A stretch of DNA of 64,000 nucleotides from Branchiostoma floridae (Eukaryota > Chordata > Leptocardii > Amphioxiformes > Branchiostomatidae), in the NCBI RefSeq assembly GCF_000003815.2, contig NC_049991.1, forward strand, positions 3,892,437-3,956,436. The letters run 5' to 3'. Positions 22,501-34,400 of the stretch are shown piece by piece (positions within the stretch are counted from its first letter, which is position 1; each line of letters begins with the position of its first letter). The notes under the pieces were generated by a model, which was not told where the DNA came from, did not search any database, and was given only the letters and a program-made list of their open reading frames with translations. The position numbers and the translations under genes are program-made.

Positions 22501-25204
22501 CTCTGAAACTCCATTTCTTGCATTTTCGGGGGTAAATTTTGCCGTTAGACTAGCTTGATTTAATGAAATTTCCATCATCAAAAAAATACACAAGGTTTCA
22601 GCTTGCTTTTCTGGGGGGGCGACGCCCCCCCAACATATTTTCCGGGGGGGCCGCCGCCCCCCGTGCCCCCCCGGTGCCGCCGCCACTGAGTAGTACTAGT
22701 ACTTGGGAGCTGCATGAGAGGCTGCATTTTGGTTTTGAACGGAAACACACTACTGACTAACTGACAAAGTAGGTGTACTCGGTAGTGTGGTATATGTTCT
22801 AATACTTTCATTCCTCTAACCACTTTTCTGCAAACTTAGATTGTGATGCTTTGTGTTCTATGAAAGTTCAAATAGAGGCAAGTAGAACAGTTTTACCCCA
22901 AGCTCGCTCCCGGGATTCGAACCCACAACCTATCGTGCTGGACCCAGGTAGCCAATTCTCCCCAAACCTGAAGGATGCTACCGATGTTGCCAAAAAAGCT
23001 CAGAGCCCTTTGGCAAGGACGGTAGGCGGACTGCTTGAACCCCACTGTTACATCTATCACAACAAGAAAGCTTCTGAAAAAAGCTGGCCGGTGCGTATTT
23101 TGGGAAAAGCCTGGATTTTAAACAAAATCACATGAAAAAATAATTTTTAAGCATCGAATTACTGAATTGATCTGTCTTCTAATTCTATTAAAAAAACATT
23201 ACATGAGATTTGTCTAACAAAGAAAAAAAATTGTTACAAGTGGGGTTCGAACCCACGATCCACAGCTGCAAAAGCAAGTTGATATCTGTACCCAGAGCCG
23301 TAGACCGTTCGGCCACGCTAACTCAATTACGTAATCACGCGTATGGAAGGGCTATTAGAAGGGTTTGGTTAAATTGACCGATCCATGCATCCATCCATGC
23401 ATCCATGCAAACCGAACGAATGGTTGAAAGACTCGCTTTTCCCGTCTCAAAGCCGGTGCTATGCACCAGCAAAAATTAGAACTACATGTACATGTAGTAT
23501 AAATCAGTGCATGCAAGCTAGTACCATGATGATATAACCCACCTCTTGTATGAGATGCCCCATCTCCAGGGAAAATGAAGGAATCTTCCAGCTTTGTGAT
23601 GTCAAACAGGGCTATACACAACCCCACATTGTATACAACCTGGGCATGGGACAAAATTATACAGGTTATAATATATAAAGTCCTGGTTACACTAGCCGCA
23701 GAGTCGACTGTTGGGCTATTATGACTTCTATTTTTATCGCCTTTGTCGTAAGCTTTATTTCTATAAGCGATAATAGGNNNNNNNNNNNNNNNNNNNNNNN
23801 NNNNNNNNNNNNNNNNNNNNNNNNNNNNNNNNNNNNNNNNNNNNNNNNNNNNNNNNNNNNNNNNNNNNNNNNNNNNNNNNNNNNNNNNNNNNNNNNNNNN
23901 NNNNNNNNNNNNNNNNNNNNNNNNNNNNNNNNNNNNNNNNNNNNNNNNNNNNNNNNNNNNNNNNNNNNNNNNNNNNNNNNNNNNNNNNNNNNNNNNNNNN
24001 NNNNNNNNNNNNNNNNNNNNNNNNNNNNNNNNNNNNNNNNNNNNNNNNNNNNNNNNNNNNNNNNNNNNNNNNNNNNNNNNNNNNNNNNNNNNNNNNNNNN
24101 NNNNNNNNNNNNNNNNNNNNNNNNNNNNNNNNNNNNNNNNNNNNNNNNNNNNNNNNNNNNNNNNNNNNNNNNNNNNNNNNNNNNNNNNNNNNNNNNNNNN
24201 NNNNNNNNNNNNNNNNNNNNNNNNNNNNNNNNNNNNNNNNNNNNNNNNNNNNNNNNNNNNNNNNNNNNNNNNNNNNNNNNNNNNNNNNNNNNNNNNNNNN
24301 NNNNNNNNNNNNNNNNNNNNNNNNNNNNNNNNNNNNNNNNNNNNNNNNNNNNNNNNNNNNNNNNNNNNNNNNNNNNNNNNNNNNNNNNNNNNNNNNNNNN
24401 NNNNNNNNNNNNNNNNNNNNNNNNNNNNNNNNNNNNNNNNNNNNNNNNNNNNNNAACAGTCGACTCTGCGGCTATGGTTACACGTGTTAAACAGGGCTGT
24501 ACACAACCCTACATTGTACACAACCTGGGCATGGGGCAAAATTACACAGGTAAGGTTATAAAAAATTTATGTATGTAATATTTCACCGCTACAATCATAT
24601 CCATTTGGTACTAACACATCAAATGCCTACCAAGCAACCAAGAACCAACCAATCAAGCTATCAACTTAGCATTACCAACCAATTAAGCTGTTAAGCAAGT
24701 AAGCAACGTTAACCCTGAGCAAGCAACCTGAAGCTACCAAGTTACAATCAAGTACTAGTACAACCAAGCAACCGAGCAAGCAACCAACAAGCAAGCAAGC
24801 AAGCAACCAACCAACCAAGCAACCAACAAGCAACCAACCAACCAACCAACCAACCAACAAGCAACCAACCAACCAACCAACCAAGCATCCAACCAACAAG
24901 CAACCAACCAACAAGCAACCAAGCAATCAACCAACCATTCAACCAAGCAACCAACCAAGCAACCGAGCAAGCAACCAACCAAGCAAATAAGCAACCAGCC
25001 AAACAAGTACCGAGTAAGAGTAGAGTAGAGTTCTTCAGCCAAGTTCAGGCACAGGTAGGAACTCCACAACCAAACAATCAACCAATAGCTCACCTTGTTT
25101 GCAAACTTGTTGTTCAGTTCCTCAATAACGGCGTCGTTAAGTTTGATGTGGAAGATATGAGGCGGTATTCTGACAGTATCTGTCATTTCCACCAACGTAA
25201 ACAT
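13588..25204 (-). CDS. POLR3H: DNA-directed RNA polymerase III subunit RPC8 (Rpb7-like)
   Basis: POLR3H pairs with RPC9/CRCP as the stalk of RNA polymerase III and helps initiation at tRNA and 5S genes in the nucleus. Six exons read 25204-25094, 23639-23543, 18548-18462, 16313-16250, 14417-14222 and 13644-13588. They join in frame at GT-AG sites to give 203 residues, against about 204 in human. The start [15 protein letters not shown], the Tip-domain piece [47 protein letters not shown] and the terminal GLGLLSWW match the family order. The exon 4/5 junction rebuilds KFDESEQ. Introns carry a DNA transposon (16.4-18.3 kb), a LINE (19.2-21.2 kb), an assembly gap and a truncated exon 2 duplicate. 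It is divergently paired with JMJD8. Confidence 0.95.
14700..15265 (+). repeat. probable LINE 3' tail
   Basis: The segment ends in GATAAATAAATAAACTGAAAC followed by a further CTGAA, preceded by a GTCTCCCAGCCCACCAGGAG segment. This resembles the 3' UTR and microsatellite tail of a CR1/L2-like LINE. It lies in POLR3H intron 4. No coding part is recognisable. Confidence 0.4.
15687..16204. mobile_element. 518-bp Harbinger-type MITE (TTA target site)
   Basis: The termini GGCCACAGCAAG and CTTGCTGTGGCC extend into inverted repeats of about 33 bp, and TTA flanks both ends (15684-15686, 16205-16207). Copies at 34491 and a relative at 46062 have TAA or TTA flanks. A 3-bp TWA duplication is the signature of PIF/Harbinger. 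It has inserted into an older copy of the hAT-like element seen at 9051. It lies in POLR3H intron 4, less than 50 bp from exon 4. Confidence 0.8.
16409..18267. mobile_element. 1.86-kb nonautonomous DNA transposon with internal repeats
   Basis: The left end ACAGTACCGACTACGTTTAT is exactly mirrored at the right end, and the match continues through GGTCCGGTC. Subterminal zones at both ends carry many copies of a CGCGATT / AATCGCG motif with GTGCAAGTCG spacers. The interior holds three tandem units of about 200-270 bp starting near 16826, 17031 and 17301 (shared word GAAGATTTGCT). No transposase is visible. Target duplication was not resolved, so no superfamily is given. It sits in POLR3H intron 3. 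Confidence 0.75.
18622..18717 (+). repeat. 47-bp tandem duplication
   Basis: Two adjacent copies beginning ATCATGCCTTTATT differ at a single visible base. They lie just upstream (on the minus strand) of the POLR3H exon 3 acceptor, inside intron 2. Confidence 0.8.
19171..21231 (-). mobile_element. 5'-truncated LINE with 9-bp target-site duplication
   Basis: The insertion is bounded by CATGACTAC on both sides (19162-19170 and 21232-21240). Its 3' end, on the left because it is on the minus strand, is a (TGAG)n tail directly after the stop codon. The 5' end is cut inside the coding region, so the endonuclease is missing. The flanking DNA is one older dispersed repeat, interrupted here. An unbroken reading frame and exact target duplication argue for a recent insertion. 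It lies in POLR3H intron 2, in the sense orientation. Confidence 0.85.
19183..21229 (-). CDS. LINE reverse transcriptase (5'-truncated, open frame)
   Basis: The frame is open from the truncation point to the stop; the first ATG is at 21159 (658 residues from there). It shows the reverse transcriptase blocks in order: [64 protein letters not shown] and the catalytic YADD box (DYADDVAIL), then YLGGTITSD and the C-terminal [18 protein letters not shown] and [12 protein letters not shown]. It copies LINE RNA at the target site. The N-terminal endonuclease is absent, so it cannot move itself. The clade is uncertain; related proteins are common in fish and lancelet genomes. Confidence 0.9.
21845..22560 (+). 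repeat. four degenerate tandem units of about 170-200 bp
   Basis: The words GCGAACTGTCGCAAGGTTGG, GAAATTTCG and TGAAATGCCATTTTCTG recur at about 21.9, 22.1, 22.27 and 22.45 kb with rising divergence. A C/G homopolymer-rich stretch follows (22610-22680). The reading frames across it are repeat by-products. Confidence 0.65.
23232..23322 (-). pseudogene. tRNA-Leu-like pseudogene or tRNA-derived SINE head
   Basis: On the minus strand, GTTAGCGTGGCCGAACGGTC has a Leu-type box A and GTGGGTTCGAACCCCAC is a perfect T-arm with box B. The 91-nt spacing fits a class II tRNA. The acceptor stem has two mismatches and the anticodon arm does not form cleanly, so it is probably not functional. A second box B-like word lies near 22910-22930. 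Confidence 0.5.
23543..23639 (-). other. POLR3H: POLR3H exon 2 (intact copy)
   Basis: The intact 97-nt exon has a clean CCCAG acceptor and a GTGGGT donor. It is listed separately because a truncated duplicate of its 5' part lies about 885 bp upstream in the gene, beyond the gap (24485-24524). Confidence 0.85.
23693..24474. mobile_element. TIR transposon spanning the assembly gap, 9-bp target duplication
   Basis: The left end TAGCCGCAGAGTCGACTGTT is exactly mirrored at the right end. TGGTTACAC flanks both ends (23684-23692, 24475-24483). The centre (23778-24454) is unsequenced N. A 9-bp duplication would fit Mutator-like elements, or 8 bp hAT; this cannot be settled. The gap is probably this element's own repeats failing to assemble. 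Confidence 0.75.
24485..24524 (-). pseudogene. truncated duplicate of POLR3H exon 2
   Basis: The minus strand reads a CCCAG acceptor and then codons for [13 protein letters not shown], near-identical to the start of the real exon 2, including intron sequence upstream. Homology stops after about 41 bases and no donor follows. The TIR element inserted directly downstream. Confidence 0.75.
24757..25010. repeat. (CAAC/CAAG)n minisatellite
   Basis: An irregular array of CAAC and CAAG tetramers lies in POLR3H intron 1, within about 85 bp of exon 1. It produces long Trp/Leu/Val-rich frames on the minus strand that are not genes. Confidence 0.85.
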
Positions 25205-25474
25205 GTTGCACGTTTTTGGTTTCTCACGCGGGACTTAAGAAGTGACCTCTGACCCTAACCGTAAAATGTTACCGCTTTCCTGTCGTAAAATATCTTTCCG
25301 TCTACAAAGATTCTATCCAGTTTTCCTTATTTTGTCTGCATAAAGTTGTCAAATAACTATAAATTTTAAGTTTTGATGAGTAGAAAGGTTAAATTTTACG
25401 CAAAAAAAGAGAAAAGGTTTTATATCGATGTCTTACGTCTTGTCGCAAAACGGGTAGTTGCTGATGTAAACAAC
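25205..25474. promoter_or_regulatory. bidirectional promoter region of POLR3H and JMJD8
   Basis: The two start codons face away from each other with 270 bp between them, so both 5' UTRs and core promoters must share this segment unless undetected upstream noncoding exons exist. I see no clear TATA box. Function is inferred from geometry alone. Confidence 0.6.
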
Positions 25475-28400
25475 ATGGCTGCCACGAGGAGTTTCTCTCT
25501 GTGGATCGAAGCGTTTTTCGTTCTTTTTGTGCAGTTATGCGTGAAATCAGAGGACGTAGACGTTCACAAGCTTTTGTACTCCAACGGAGGGTGGTAAGAA
25601 ATATTTCATTGTGAAAATAGAAGTTATAGAAGTGTAGAAATAGACGATTAAAGCTTGCATCTGGCGCCGAAGTCTTACTTCCGGGTTGTAAACACAAACA
25701 CACGTTCGACTTTCCCATTGGCTTGTTCGTTACTGTGGCAAATTCTTACTTTTGAAATAATGTAACATTTCTGTATGATTCAGTCTTATAGCTACCATGA
25801 AGAAAAAGCACCATATACTCCTAGAAGTTTAGGTAAGATGATATTTATCATCAGACTACTTAGTATTATTCCATCATGAAAATGTTGAATGGTTTCTTAC
25901 CAATCTTTGCAGTTTTTGAGCATGCGTATATGAAGTCGCCTCCTTCAAATAAACTCCAAGTAGATCCTACGATGGCATGAGATAACTATCAAATTGGCCA
26001 AGGATTGTAGTCAGCTAAGAGGTACATGCATTTGCTGGTAGCATTTAAACAGTCCTAGGCCAGCTTCACTCCTCTGCCAGCTTTTGATACTATCTAGATA
26101 TGCTACTGTAGGATCTGCTTGGAGATAACCTTGAAGCGCTAACCAGTTACAAATGTAAATATAATACCTTTCTCAACGGATCTAAATCTGTAGCTCCGAG
26201 GTACTCTCCAAGCAGAGGTTGGCCATGGTGGGAAAAATCGTGACCTTTTCCTTTCATAATTTTTTTTTTCGACCGGCCTTCCCAAGGTCACAATTTTTCC
26301 CACCAACCTCTGCTTGGAGAGTAGCTCCGAGGCACTTACCTCCAAGCAGACCCTACGGTGCCATATTATTAAATATCATCAAAGCTGACCAAGGGGGCCA
26401 AATGGCTTCCAGTGCATACACCCCTAGACTAGTTTCACTCCTCTGCCAGCTTTTGATGCTATCTCATGCTACCATAGGATCTGCTTGGAGATAAAAAGTT
26501 ACCAAACTACTAGTACTGTGAGGCTGCTACCAATTGAGCTACAGGGACCATTCAGACAACAACAACAACAAAGAACGAAACAAAGAAAGACTGCTGCCCG
26601 AAGAACTTAACTACAACACTACCAAAAATGCCATTCTTATTTATCTTTGTGGAAGAAAAGTTATCTTCCACAAAGAAAATTATTCTCTGTGTGAGAAAAT
26701 AAGAAAACAAGAAAATGTCAGTTAGAAGGTGAAAGTTTTCTTAGAATATTTTTCTCAGGCCAAGCTGTTCTTTCTTAAAGTTTTGGGACTAAAAACTTAA
26801 GATAAATCTTCTTGTGGCAAGAATGATTCTGTGGTACAGAATTTATATCTAATCATAGTTTTAAACCTATAAATGTTCTCTAAACTAAGAAAAATCATCT
26901 TATTCTAGAACAAAGATTAAATAACTTAAAGCAGGAAAACCTAGATTATGTTTCTTGAAAGGTTCTTGTAGCAAGAAAATCTTTCTGTCCTTAATAATAG
27001 ATTTCTTGTTGCTTCTTGCACTAACCATATTATGCATCTTGTATGAAGATTTAGATTCTTTCAACAAGAATAACCTTCCGTCCCTAAGAATAGATGTCTT
27101 AAACCAAATATATATTATCTTGTACAAAGATTAAGATTCTGGTAGCAGGTCAAACCTAGAATCAGTTTCTTGAAAGTTATTTGGAAGCAAGGAAACCTTT
27201 CTGCCCTAAAGAACTAAGTTACCAGTTAACAGAATATGCGTCTTGTGCTAAGATTCAGGATCTTGCTCAAGAATTCCTTTCTAATCTTAAGACTGATACT
27301 CTTACTCTTAGACAGTGATTCTCTGTACAAGTCCGGAAATCTTGCACCAGGAATATTTTACTTGCACCAAGAATCAGCTTCTGGTTCAAGAATTTCTTCC
27401 TTCCTAAAGACACACCAAGAAAATGTCACTCGCATTGAGATTCACTTTCTTGAACAATCATTCCTGCTGTCAAATACTTGAAAACAGACACTAAATAGTT
27501 AATAGCAACTACAAAAATGTTAGAGGAAGAAATCTCAACAAATTATGTGTATAGTATAGGAATGTTTATTACCACATTCTTGCATAAGACTTATGAAGTA
27601 TGATCACAATAGTAACAGTCTTTGAATGGAAATACTTTTACGATGACAGTACCAGACAAACATCAATAATTCCTTTACATTCAGATTGCCAATTATTTAT
27701 CTTGATATACGTACAAGAAGAAGAGTCTCAAATTCATTAGGCTTCTCAAAGAAGCATTTACAGCAATATTACTGCATTACTTAAATGGCAGTGTAGCTGT
27801 TTTGTAGCGGAATATGCTAACTACTACTAAAGGCCATAATTTATAAACTTAGATATAACTATTCCATATGGTTACAGAGTATCACATTCCAAAATAGAGC
27901 AAACCCTTGCAGTGAACTTTTCATTCTTGACATTTGGTATAGTCAAAACCTCCAGACACCTAGAGAAAAAGTGAAAGACCTTTATTACTTCGTAGTCTTA
28001 CACAAAACAACAAAAAAGGTATAAAGTAAACAATTTTGAATAATATATATTAATTTCAGTAATGCACTGTACTATATACCTATTCTTTAATCCACTGGTG
28101 ACACCTATAGATATGTATATATATGTTTACTTGATACCGTAATGAAGTTTTTGAACCGAAATACAGCAGACTAACCCTGTGATATGAAATGGAATCTCCC
28201 AACGATTATTTTGGTTAGACATACAATGTGCACATAGAATTTGGCAGCCAAAAGGTGGATAAACTATAGCTATGGAAACAACTCTTGCCTCTCCATATCT
28301 ACTGCTTTGTCAAGATTCTGTGCCTTGTTGCTTTTGAACCCTATACTCTAAAGTCTATGCATTGACTTCTTTTATCTTGAAGTATTTCAAGGTGGGGGAG

Positions 28401-31400
28401 GGGGGCACACTTACCTTATCCTTCATATCTGGTTCCCAGCTGTTTCTGCTGCATAGATTTTTAGCAAATTGAACCCAGTCACCAGTGCCTCACATGATTA
28501 TGGTCCCTTTTACCTTACTTTTGACTGTAAAACTGGCATGAGTTATCAACTGATACAAAGAGTAGTGAACTGAACTGCTGCAACTGTCACTCTGTTCAAA
28601 ATGGAGATGGGGTAGCCCAACTGTACTCTGGGATACAGATCAACCAATCAGGGGTTCAGAAAAAGTCACATGACCAGAGACGCTAGAAAAACAAGAAATG
28701 TTAAGAAATATTTTCTTATAACTGTTCAAAATAGAGATGGACCACCTGGGGTAGCCCAACAGTACTCTGAGATACAAATAAACCAATCAGGAGTTCAGAA
28801 AAAGTCACATGACAAGATAGGCTAGAAAATCAAGAAATGTTTTCTTGTTACCAAGACTAATTCTTAACAAAGACACCAAATGGGTTTGATTTGAGGAAAT
28901 CAAAGTTTAACATAGCTTTGAACTAAACATAGCTTGGTCACCAACAGAAATTTCAAAAGAAAGGTTACCATACTATTCAACTAAATGTTATATCTTGCAA
29001 CTACCTCTACTAAGGTGCCATGAACCCCCAAAAAATATCTTGTTTTTCTTAATCAAGAAAGTTAAGAAATATATTCTAGTATATCTTAAACATTACCAAG
29101 AAAAACAAGAAGCATCTTTCTTAAGCTTTTTGAATAAGGAAAACATAACATTAAAGAATTTTATGCTAGTTGTAACTTTTTGTTTTGATTTCTTGATTTT
29201 ATGATGTAAGTAAGTGAAGAAAAGAATTCTTGTATCTTCTTAAACATAACCAAGAAAATCAAGAATTACCTTTCTTAAACTTTCTGGATAAGGAAAATAA
29301 GAACATTTGTGAATTTTATGCTTGTCATATCTTGTTTTAGAGTTTCTTTTTTTCTTCTTTTTCTTAACATTATTTGGTCAAGAAAGTGAAGAAAAAAGTT
29401 CTTGTATCTTCTTAATTGATAGAAAGAAAAACAAGAATAATCTTTCTCAAACCCCCTGGATAAGAAAATCAAGAAAAGTCAAGAATGTTCTTCTAGCAAA
29501 CCAAGATTTTATGTAGAAATTGAAAATGACAAGATTAAAGATCTTACGGTTAGAATCTATGGAATACTCTGTTTGATCTTAGAGAAAATGAATCTTATGG
29601 GAAGATTGAAAAATAAAGTTTTTCTTAAATTTCTAGAAAATTCTTGTTGGCAAGTATCTTAATAGAAATACTTTCTTCACTTAAGAAAAAATAGAGAAAA
29701 ACTCTTTCTCCAAGAACTAACATACAGAGATTTTGCAGAGGGTTTCTTACTTTCCTTGAATTTTCTTTACCGAAGAAAATCTTTCTCTACATAAGAAAAC
29801 AAGAAAAATAAGAAAAACCATTTTTGGTAGTGAATGTATTTTTTTCTTTTCAGGTACACAGACACAGAGAACCTGATAGCACAACCTGGACCATGTAACA
29901 TTGACGTTAGGGACGAATCTCTTACACAAAGAGACTTCTTACAAAAGTAAGTCATTATAATGGTAAAATACATTTGTATCATCATAAAGCCCTATAACAT
30001 TGACCAATGAGAAGACTTTATTTTGTATTTGGTTAGTCACTTGCTCAGTTGCTTCGCTCACTCATTGGTTTTATTTCCTCTTATAGCAAAGGAGCAGGCA
30101 TTAGGCATTACTAGTAACCCTTTATCAAACTTCCAAGCAGATGTAAGGTTTTTTCAACATTGTTAATGTTATTCTCTTTCTAGTGTTGCATTCCTAGGAG
30201 GAGAGCCATTAGAATATACAATTAGTTAATCATTATTTGATGTTGCAAAATCACTGAGAGAATGACCAATATATGTGGTAGAAGATGTATGTAAATGTAA
30301 ATCTGTTACCTTCATGTACATATACGTGTTAATCATAAATGTTGTGTATGTATTTCGAACTTTCAGATATGCAGAGAAAGCACCTGTCATATTCAGGAGT
30401 GTAACAGACAACTCTGTAAGTACCTATAGTACTTAGTAAGGCCTACAAGTACAAAAACAAAGGTTGTGTTTCAGGTTACAGGGCTGACGTCAGAGTTGCG
30501 TTGCGCGGTAGAGGGCAAAAAATGGGAAGACGATTTGGGTGTGACTTAAAATCCTTGAAAATCGTTCTTTTCCTTGAAAATTTTTGCCCAATCTGGAGAC
30601 TTTTTGAGTTAGAAGAGACATGTAGGGTCTAAGCTTTCCTGTTTGGGTCAAAATTTGTTCAGTTCAGCAGTTCAGCTGGTGTAAGGACAGGTTTTAGTTA
30701 TAGGGTGCTACTGGTTGTATCAGGAGGGAAAAGGGGTCAGAGGTGAGGTTTCTTTCATAGAGCGAGCTTTTCTCCGAGAATGAGCCAAACAACCCTCTGT
30801 TTTCTTTGAATGGTTATAAACTAGACCCAAGTGACTTTCTGGTGGAGAATAATTTTTAAGATTGAACTATGGGTTAGTACTTTTTTGAAGCCTTCATTTA
30901 AGTGTATTTCAACATGCTTGTCAATGGGCAGCCCTAACTTCGATGTCTGACCTACAGTTCTGAAAAAAAGGCGGTAAGATTTTTCTCTGTCTCACTCTTT
31001 TTTTAAGAGATTTTAAAAGACAAAGTGATCCAACAAATTCAACAATTTGAGACTGAAATTCACCAGCGATGATAGTTTTTAACACATTGTAATCATGCAA
31101 ATAATGTATACACTGTACATATATTAGCATAAGACTAACTAAGTGTAAGATTCTAGTAAAGTGAATGACATATATTCTTACAACTGTTAAACAGAAACAC
31201 AACATTTTTCTTGGCCTAATGCAATTTATACACTAATGCAATTCATACACATTGTCAAGCTAAAACAAGAGCAGTAGTATTAGTTTTACATAAGATACTT
31301 TGAAATAGGTTTGAATATTCATTTTCTAATTCCTGTGATGATTTAAATTGCATTGTGCTTATTAAATAATAATTGATATTTCTCTTTTCTCAGAATTTCA

Positions 31401-34400
31401 GAAAACTGTGTTCCAAGTCTTCTTTAGTGGAGAACTATGGAAGCAAGGAAGTCATTCTGAGCTCTGCAAACACTTATTCATACACAAAAGGTGACAATTA
31501 GTGTAGCATTTTATTGTTCTGGTTAAGACTTGCGCCTTCAGGTTAAGACTTGATTCTGCACTTATCGCAGAATTCTGCATTATACTATTTATTAAGCCAC
31601 AGAGTACTGCATTAGGGCCACAGAATTCTGCATTATAGCCACAGAATTCTGCATTATAGCCACAGAATTCTGCATGATGACCACAGTATTCTGCATGATG
31701 GCCACAGAATTCTGCATGATGGCCACAGAATTCTGCATGATGGCCACAGAATTCTGCATGATGGCCACAGAATTCTGCATGATGGCCACAGAATTCTGCA
31801 TGATGGCCACAGAATTCTGCATGATGGCCACAGAATTCTGCATGATGGCCAAAGAATTCTGCATGATGGCCAAAGAATTCTGCATGATGGCCACAGAATT
31901 CTGCATGATGGCCACAGAATTCTGCATGATGGCCACAGAATTCTGCATGATGGCCACAGAATTCTGCATGATGGCCACAGAATTCTGCATGATGGCCACA
32001 GAATTCTGCATTGTGGCCACAGAATTCTGCATTGTGGCCACAGAATTCTGCATGATGGCCACAGAACTCTGCATTGTGGCCACAGAATTCTGCATGATGG
32101 CCACAGAATTCTGCATGATGGCCACAGAATTCTGCATGATGGCCACAGAATTCTGCATGATGGCCACAGAATTCTGCATGATGGCCACAGAGAATTCTGC
32201 ATGATGGCCACAGAATTCTGCATGATGGCCACAGAATTCTGCATGATGGCCACAGAATTCTGCATTATGGGTACAGAATTCTGCATTACGACCACAGAAT
32301 TCTGTATTTGGCTACAGAATTCTGCATTATGACTACAGAATTCTGTGCAGATTTCTGTGTCTGCCTGCAGAAGTCTACACTATGGCCACACCATTCCTTT
32401 ATGTGTTATTCATTTAATATCTATAATTGTGTGTTTTTGCAGTGCCAGTTAGTTTCCAGCATTACGTGGAGGAGATATTGCGACCTCAGGACGCCAACAC
32501 ACTCGGCAATGGTAATATTACAATTAAAGCTACACTCTGTTTGACTTGATTATACAGTATATGATTGGCATTCATATGTGTATTATGATCAGCTTTGTTT
32601 GTTGTTCTGTTCAATTAACCTACCTGCATGACCAGTACTTACATATCATCATGAAAGCATATTTTTGCATAACTTTTTTTTTTCGTCCTCTCAGTTTTGG
32701 GTTGCTCAGAGGAATCCATATAATCAAAATTTACTAATAAGTTCCTTATTGCTATACATGTACACTTTTTCAAGATTTTGTTTCTTGTCGGTAGATGAAA
32801 TCAATAACCAATTATTATAACATTCAGTACATTTTCTAACTTCAATATCTCCCCATTATTTTCACTGATGTTCATTTTGCCATTTTCTTGCCAGAAACTC
32901 TATATCTGTTTGGAGACCAAAACTACACAGAGTGGGAACCATTACTAGACCAGTACGTGCAGCCTCCCTACTTTTTACCTGGACACACAGGTGCTCTCAG
33001 CTTCGGTCTAGCAGGTGGGTTCTCCATACTCAAAATGTCACCAGTGTTAGTGGGCTCTTGCTTGAGTAATACTTACATTATTGACAAAGTTCTTAGAGCC
33101 AAGATGTATTTATTGGTACCATGCATTGACAGGCCGGGCTAACAACCCCAGCCTCAGGACTATTAAATCCTTAGGCTATTCAACTTTGCTCAACCGACAT
33201 GCATGCTACTGGAAAGGGCTGCAGTCGGTAGGACGGGACACTAAGTCATGGTCCACTGTATATTGTGCTTGTTGAAAAAGAGTGGAATTTCTTGTAACCT
33301 GTAAAAACTATCCAGGGGTCTTCTCTCTCATTATCAGGAAGATTAGCTCTTACGTGAGATCACTTTGTACAGTTCACTATCACCTTACTTTTCTTTTCCA
33401 TCTGTGTGTACAGTTGTTTTTGTTTCTCCAGCCTGATCCTTCCTTCTTGCTCTTTGGTATACTTTCACTGTAAGACTGTAATAGGGTAAGACTTTTGCCA
33501 TTTATCAAAGAAGCTCCCATGAAATTTGATGCCATTTTTTGCCATGAATTTCATTCATCAATCCTCGATTCATCAAACTCCCTTTCTTAATCAAAGAAGC
33601 TCCCATGAAATTTGATGCCATTTTTTGCCATGAATTTCATTCATCAATCCTCGATTCATCAAACTCCCCTTCTTAAAACACACACAAAGAAATTGGTGAG
33701 CACATAAAAAACAGTTGTTAATCATAAATGTTTTATATTATTTTCTTCAGGTGCAGGTACAGGAGTTCCCTTCCATTTCCATGGACCAGGTTTTGGTGAG
33801 GTCATCTATGGTAGAAAGGTGGGGAATGTTGAAGAATTGAGCTTGTCTGATGTGTCGGCTAGCTTCAAATGGGCATTTTTGGCCAAAGTCCTGGCAATTT
33901 CTAGGGCTTCAGCGATTTTTAGCAGCTCATCATGATCAGTTGGGGTTTAAACCTCCTTGAGATGTCAGCTGTGCACCTGCTTCCAAGGCAAGAAAGACAA
34001 CAGATATACTACTTAAACTTCCCAGTGTGAAACACACTGAACCCTGTCCAATTTGTGACATCGCAGGTTTTAGCAAAAAATACACGGGCCATCAGTGTGA
34101 CGATATAAAGATATGAGATAAAATTGTCATAGAAAAGTGACAGTGACCCTTTGATGTGCTATCAAAGCAGAGAACTGCGATCTCTCAAATTCTATGATTT
34201 CACCATTTTCCTAATGATTTCATCTAAAATAATATGCGACTTTCTTTTCCAGAGATGGTTCCTGTATCCCCCAGACCAACAGCCGGCCTTTAACCCTAAC
34301 CGTACCACCCTACAGTGGGTAATGGAGAAGTATCCACAGCTGGAGGAGTCAGAAAAGCCTTACGAGTGCACCATCGGTCCTGGGGAGGTTAGTAAGCTTA

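Noticed and set aside
23232-23322. Functional tRNA-Leu gene
   Set aside because: Two mismatches in the acceptor stem and a poor anticodon arm; kept only as a tRNA-like pseudogene.
23355-24578. Long frames spanning the N gap (285-394 residues)
   Set aside because: They are open only because N codons cannot contain stops. The real content is POLR3H exon 2 and a transposon.
24672-25002. Leu/Val/Trp/Gly-rich membrane-like proteins on the minus strand
   Set aside because: Translation of a CAAC/CAAG minisatellite. Only the part from 25094 to 25204 is coding (POLR3H exon 1).
31592-32295. Long open frames of 176-213 residues across the 21-bp array on both strands
   Set aside because: They arise because the repeat unit is a multiple of three and lacks stops. 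They lie inside a JMJD8 intron and show no non-repetitive content.
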